Assembly (NCBI RefSeq): GCF_041260155.1
Contig: NC_091940.1
Location: 24,475,870-24,539,869 of the forward strand
Reading direction: 5' to 3'
DNA: 64,000 bases
Origin: Ptychodera flava
Lineage: Eukaryota > Hemichordata > Enteropneusta > Ptychoderidae
Numbering within the stretch: the first letter of the stretch is position 1; every line of letters begins with the position of its first letter. The translations under genes were made by a program, and so were the position numbers. Of this stretch, positions 59,781 through 64,000 are shown piece by piece. Under the pieces are notes generated by a model. It did no database searches and was not told the DNA's origin. It saw only the letters and a program-made list of their open reading frames with translations.

Positions 59781-60652
59781 GATAGTGACTAGTATAGAAG
59801 TGTAGTGATCATACAGTTGTGAAAGTCAGTACTATAGCTGTGTTTTATATAAAATCAGTACTGTCAACTTCTTAGGAAAGAAGTCATGTTTTACAAAAGT
59901 TGTGTTTGTATTTCATTATTTGTTATTGTATTTTCATTGCAAGGAAAGACATATATTTTGAGAATAATATATTGCTTTTAAAAGTAGTTCATTGAATCGT
60001 GTCGTTTGTTTTAAATTTTCAGTAGATACAGATCACAGCAAGTCCAATGGTTCCCCTTTTAATACTGACTGTGTCAATGCTTTATTGCAACGTATTTAAA
60101 ACACTGTCATCACAATGAAACTTTGAACGTCTTGAAGTATTCAAGTTTATTTATATGCCAGATTTTTAACATCAGGATTCACTCTAAAATATTGAAAATA
60201 TTAGTGCCGCCGTAGGCGGCCGCCCTCCAGCGGTTTTTTTAGAATCAGTCCCAAACTTTGGTGATTTTAGCACATGGCGACAAATTTTTTTTTCTGTCCT
60301 GTCTGTTGGAACAATTTTTTTTCTCAAGCCATTGTTGGATCAATTTTTTTTTCTGTCCTTCACCTGCCGACAAATTTTTTCCCCAGATCCTCCATCCCCC
60401 CCCCCAGAAATCAAATGGTTTTCCCTTATGTCACAATGCAGTGGGTAGCATGATTGGTGTTTTCGCGTCAAATTTTGTATGAACGAGTATGCCCAGCCAC
60501 GGACTCTCTGCGATAGAGGAACCGTGGCCTAGCAGAGGCTTTCTCCATGGGGTCCGTAGCTGAGCAGTGGAGGTAGTTTTCTGACGGGTTTCCTGTCTTT
60601 CATGTGCTGATTTTGACTTCGACGACTTTTTACACCACCACCGTGGTGACGG

Positions 60653-60788
60653 CACAGTCGTTTGGAGAGCTATTCAGCGCTGGGACTATTCGCCCTATAG
60701 ACGAGTGTGCAGAAGCGAGAAATACTCGCTTCTGCACACTCGTCTATAGGGCGAATAGTCCCAGCGCTGAATAGCTCTCCAAACGACT
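60653..60788. mobile_element. Perfect long hairpin element with 10-bp target duplication
   Basis: A 67-base arm (60653-60719, CACAGTCGTTTGGAGAG..) is perfectly complementary to 60725-60791 around the loop AAATA. GTGGTGACGG occurs at 60643-60652 and 60789-60798, so three bases are shared between terminus and duplication. The perfect arms suggest recent insertion. Duplication length again fits Mutator-like transposition. Confidence 0.75.
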
Positions 60789-60798
60789 GTGGTGACGG

Positions 60799-62829
60799 TG
60801 ATGCGCACAAGACGGAAAGCCTTCAGAAAACGATCACCACGACTTCTAACCAACAGCTAAGCAAAGGCAAACATTCAAAACGTATCAAATGATGAAAATT
60901 TGTAATACAAATAAGAGGCGGGAACAACTAACGACATATGTAAAGAAAGAAAAGCTAAGCTTACAGTAGGATAGTCAAGTTTGCATCGTCAACTAGGGTT
61001 AAAGATCATACGCAAGCGTACAGAGATTAGGAACTTTGATATAGATGCCTATAAACACCATGAAACTTTTCACCGCTTTTGCCTAGAACATTGAGGCATG
61101 GAGCTTTAGCTCCATGATTGAGGCAAGCTTGTCCCTTTGTGCCTGTACATGCCCATCGGCTATCATTACACCTAAGTGCACTCTCTACTGGTACTTGCAT
61201 TATGAAATGTACACAAGGAACCATCATGAATATTCATGCCATTCCTTATCAACGAAGCCTGCATAACGTGCTACTAATCGGCTATTTTATGAGGAAATGG
61301 AGCATTACTTATGGAAATCCCGCGAACAATACCCGTGTTGACACTTCACCTGTCGAAAGCTGTCAGCTTTGAAAAGAAAATTGTTATCAGTTTGACATTT
61401 ACAGTGATTGGGGAAGAATAGAGAACCAATTGTGATAAATCTCTCGCTTCTACTGTCAATGAACTCGATAACGAGTAAATAGAGTGAATTTTATCTTTGA
61501 CGGTCAAAGCAGGGCTACAATTTTTGTCATAATGTACAGTCTTTTATGGCCTTTTCTTGTTTTTTTTTGAAAATAAGGTTTCCTGTCCCCTAGTGTAAAC
61601 TCGTCAATGGCGATAACCTGTGTATTATATTCGATGTCATTGTTTGCGACTTCTGTTTCAAGGGCTAGAATTGAGTTGTCAACGTGTTTTACATAATGTG
61701 TGTGTGTTTGCAAAGGTGGTAGTTTTTAGTTTACTCACAGTTTAGAGGGAAGTAGAAAGAAGTTTAATGGTAATTTTAATAAAGCAACAACTACTTGCAA
61801 AATTCAAGCCATACCCTAGGAGCTAATATTGATTGTAAACCCAGGAGACGTTAAGTCGAAAAGTTGTCATTTTGAAATTATGAACCGTCGATCACGAAAA
61901 CTGGTGCATGTGAAATGCTAGAGCTTTATTTCCGCTTCATAATGCTCTGCAGAAATTTTGGAGGTCTCGCTTCTACTATTCCTTGGCAAAATAACAAACA
62001 CACTTTTTTGGGGGTCAGACTGTTGCCGCAAACAGGCCAGTGGTTTACAACGGTGGCGACACGTAATTCTTTCGTTTTTATAGCTTAACCCCCTTTATCT
62101 ATCCTCCAAAGGAAATTTCTCCATGTGTCCGTGATTTCCAACTAAATTTGTATCTCTATTCATTTTTGAGGGCATAGTAACTTATTTTATAATCTGGTGT
62201 ATCTGGTGTATCTGAAAACACAAAATCACAAAATTCAACGCACCAAAACAAAGGGGATATATGTGTGCAGACAATTCAAAACTTTTCCTCAAGAACATTC
62301 ACCCCCCACCCCCCCGGTCCCCGCCCGCCCTGCCTCTTGCATATGATCTTGCCTCCATGGTTACGGCAGTTGTCGCGTGCAGCTCAACATCAAACAAGCT
62401 TACAACGCGGCTTATACCATCGCTTGACACCATCCGCACAACTTCTATTGTTGAGACAGGAAGTTCTAACATCGCGAAGGTGTTGAGGTGATGATCGTTG
62501 GGCAAACTGTGAAAATCGAACAAATACAACCATTGGAAGAAAAGGGCGAACCAGGTAGGGTGAAAAAAAACCCGAAAAATATCCCCCGTGTGTTTGAGTC
62601 CATTTCGTTGCAAGTGTCACGGTATCATTAAATCGATTATCTTTTTAGAATAAGGACGCAGTTGCACCTCGTCGCGTGCGAGGTGCTACATGGCTTGGGC
62701 GGTGCTAAGTAATCATTTTCTCATTAATTGCCAGCATCGGATTATGCAAAGCGTTTCTTCCCGGGTGGTTGCCTACACCTTCTAGCAGATAATCCAAGGT
62801 GTCAAAAGCTTAATCCGTCGTTGGAACAC
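60799..62829. other. 5' flank of the FoxQ1-like gene
   Basis: A CATGGAGCTTTAGCTCCATG palindrome lies at 61095-61114. A C-rich run sits at 62302-62330. No other element or frame is supported. Confidence 0.45.
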
Positions 62830-62835
62830 TATAAA
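62830..62835 (+). promoter_or_regulatory. Probable TATA box of the FoxQ1-like gene
   Basis: TATAAA in the context AACACTATAAACGAG lies 84 bases before the ATG at 62919. That predicts transcription starting near 62860 and a 5' leader of about 60 bases. Assignment rests on motif and spacing only. Confidence 0.45.
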
Positions 62836-62918
62836 CGAGTGAGATTTCGGCATTGTAGTTCATTCATTTTGCTCGTTCAAGAAGCAGCACACCGAACTTA
62901 CAAGACAGCGCTTGAAAA

Positions 62919-63866
62919 ATGGCCAACTCGAACGGAGATTCCCTGGCTCGGCAGTCCCGCACCAGAGGCGTTACGCGGCCACACTACACGAGACACAGCA
63001 AACCGCCGTTCTCCTTCGTGGAGCTGATCACCATAGCCATCGAGTCGTCCCTGACTAAAATGCTTACCTTGCGAGAAATAACAGATTACTTGGAGCGAAC
63101 CTTCGTCTGCTTTCAGGGTGACTACACGGGCTGGAAGAACAGCGTTCGCCACAACCTCTCCGCCAGCGGCCGCTTCGATAAAGTGCTGCGGGACTTCCGC
63201 CGGCCGTTCGGGAAGGACAACTTCTGGGCAGTGAAACCGAATTCCAAACTGGACATCAAGAAGATGCAGGCACGACTTGTGAGCTATCTGGCCAAGGACG
63301 CCGCATCGTCGACCAAAACAGGTACGAAGCATATCAGTTATTTCGAATCCCTGAAGAACAACTCAACGACAGCCTTGCAATCTTGCAGAGTACCGACACA
63401 AGGCCGCTCTGCTGCAGAACTAAACCGACATCAGAAAATTCAAACCCAGTCGGCACCTCCCTCGATAAGTGAGACGACGGGCTGTCAACGGCAGAGTGGC
63501 GAAGCGTTGCACGGCGATCAGTCGTACGGACAGTATCGACACATGCAACAATGGTACCCGAATTACTTTTACCACACGACACCGTCTTCGCAAAACCAGC
63601 AAGATTTCTACACCCCTGCAAACCACCAGACCCACTGTCAATTTGAACAGAGTGCGACAAGTCCCAACCACATCACAGCTTACTCCGACAGCGCGTGCCC
63701 GGACGATGGAGGAGTACAGAACAGATTCGCGAACGACGCCCGTGACCAAGAAGCACCATCAGGTCTTTCAACAGAACTCACTGACCATTACGACGAAAAT
63801 TTCTACTCCTTTGCAGAAGACAGCAAACATTTTCAAAGCAAAATGCCAAGCTCTCAACCGGATCAG
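62919..63866 (+). CDS. Divergent FoxQ1-like forkhead gene, first coding exon (3' end outside window)
   Basis: The exon encodes 316 residues with an N-terminal forkhead domain at about 27-115. Recognisable blocks are [31 protein letters not shown] (65-81) and KVLRDFRRPFGKDNFWAV (88-105). The YTGW and KVLRD..RP.GKDN signature points to FoxQ1, but SLN after the recognition helix is SAS and the basic second wing (FRRRRKR in FoxQ1) is absent. The C-terminal 180 residues are rich in Gln, Ser, Thr and His with no motif I know. The open frame continues five codons to a stop, but a strong donor (GATCAG then GTAAGC) ends the exon at 63866 in phase 0, so at least one more exon is expected beyond the window. 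Start: the first ATG in frame, context AAAATGGCC, downstream of a TATA box. It could be a lineage-specific Fox class rather than a FoxQ1 duplicate. Confidence 0.85.
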
Positions 63867-64000
63867 GTAAGCAATTTTCTTTAAAGAAAACAGTAATTCT
63901 ACATTATATGACAGCAACTTTGCATTGTTTGCCCGAGAATCAATATTCAAGTAAACAACGATGCTGCCAATGTAGCATAAAGCGTCCAGGGATGAAAATT

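Larger units (their letters stand above)
58738..60425. mobile_element. DNA transposon D with TTA target duplication
   Basis: Inverted termini share AACCATTTGATTTC followed by a G run and ATGGAGGA (58743-58772, and reverse-complemented at 60388-60420), preceded by GGG. Direct TTA triplets flank it at 58735-58737 and 60426-60428. A TTA duplication with GGG ends is typical of PIF/Harbinger-type elements, though no DDE transposase is present to confirm this. Inside each end are four AT-tract units (CAAATTTTTTTTC-like) about 28-30 bases apart, in the same orientation at both ends. The interior carries a spliced 3' gene end and a nested hairpin element. The 1.69-kb length and missing transposase suggest an internally deleted, nonautonomous copy. 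Confidence 0.75.

Noticed and set aside
62898-63332. 144-codon frame opposite the FoxQ1-like exon
   Set aside because: Antisense shadow of the forkhead coding sequence.

Overview
This is eukaryotic genomic DNA, most likely from a marine invertebrate deuterostome. I favour an enteropneust hemichordate, but that is inferred from general character and amphioxus or an echinoderm cannot be excluded. The evidence is two forkhead genes with a FoxQ1 signature, GT-AG introns, heavy simple-sequence repeats (about 2.5 kb by my tally), many small terminal-inverted-repeat (TIR) elements, a LINE fragment and a hammerhead ribozyme palindrome. No bacterial, plastid or mitochondrial features were seen.

Genes. 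The window is gene-poor. A single-exon FoxQ1 gene lies on the minus strand at 34611-35834. A divergent FoxQ1-like forkhead gene starts on the plus strand at 62919 and runs to a clean splice donor at 63867, so its remainder lies past the window end. The two genes point away from each other across about 27 kb, which suggests an old local duplication with one fast-evolving copy. Two exons of an unrecognised gene, joined in frame by an 83-bp intron, are proposed at 50.77-51.54 kb. A possible lone exon lies at 15.57-15.76 kb. Nothing else reads convincingly as host coding sequence.

Layout. 0-5.4 kb: unique AT-rich DNA with two small TIR elements. 5.4-6.5 kb: four TA tracts enclosing a foldback element and a palindrome that carries a type I hammerhead ribozyme motif on each strand. 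6.5-34 kb: mostly unique noncoding DNA with microsatellites and one TIR element. 34-36 kb: FoxQ1. 36-44 kb: microsatellite-rich noncoding DNA. 44-55 kb: a repeat-rich block with several copies of a TTAA-targeting element family (A), a nested second family (B), and a 0.62-kb element (C) present as two inverted copies around 0.9 kb. 55.8-57 kb: a 5'-truncated LINE flanked by an unusually long (245 bp) direct repeat. 57.7-60.8 kb: three hairpin elements with probable target-site duplications, one of them nested in a 1.69-kb TTA-flanked DNA transposon (D) that carries the spliced 3' end of an open gene. 62.8-63.9 kb: the FoxQ1-like gene.

How it fits together. The Fox genes are the functional core and would act as DNA-binding regulators. 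FoxQ1 carries eh1-like repressor motifs. The rest is mostly mobile-element and microsatellite turnover. The most notable observations are the paired hammerhead ribozymes at 6.15-6.28 kb, the LINE with giant flanking repeats, and the transposon with a spliced gene end.
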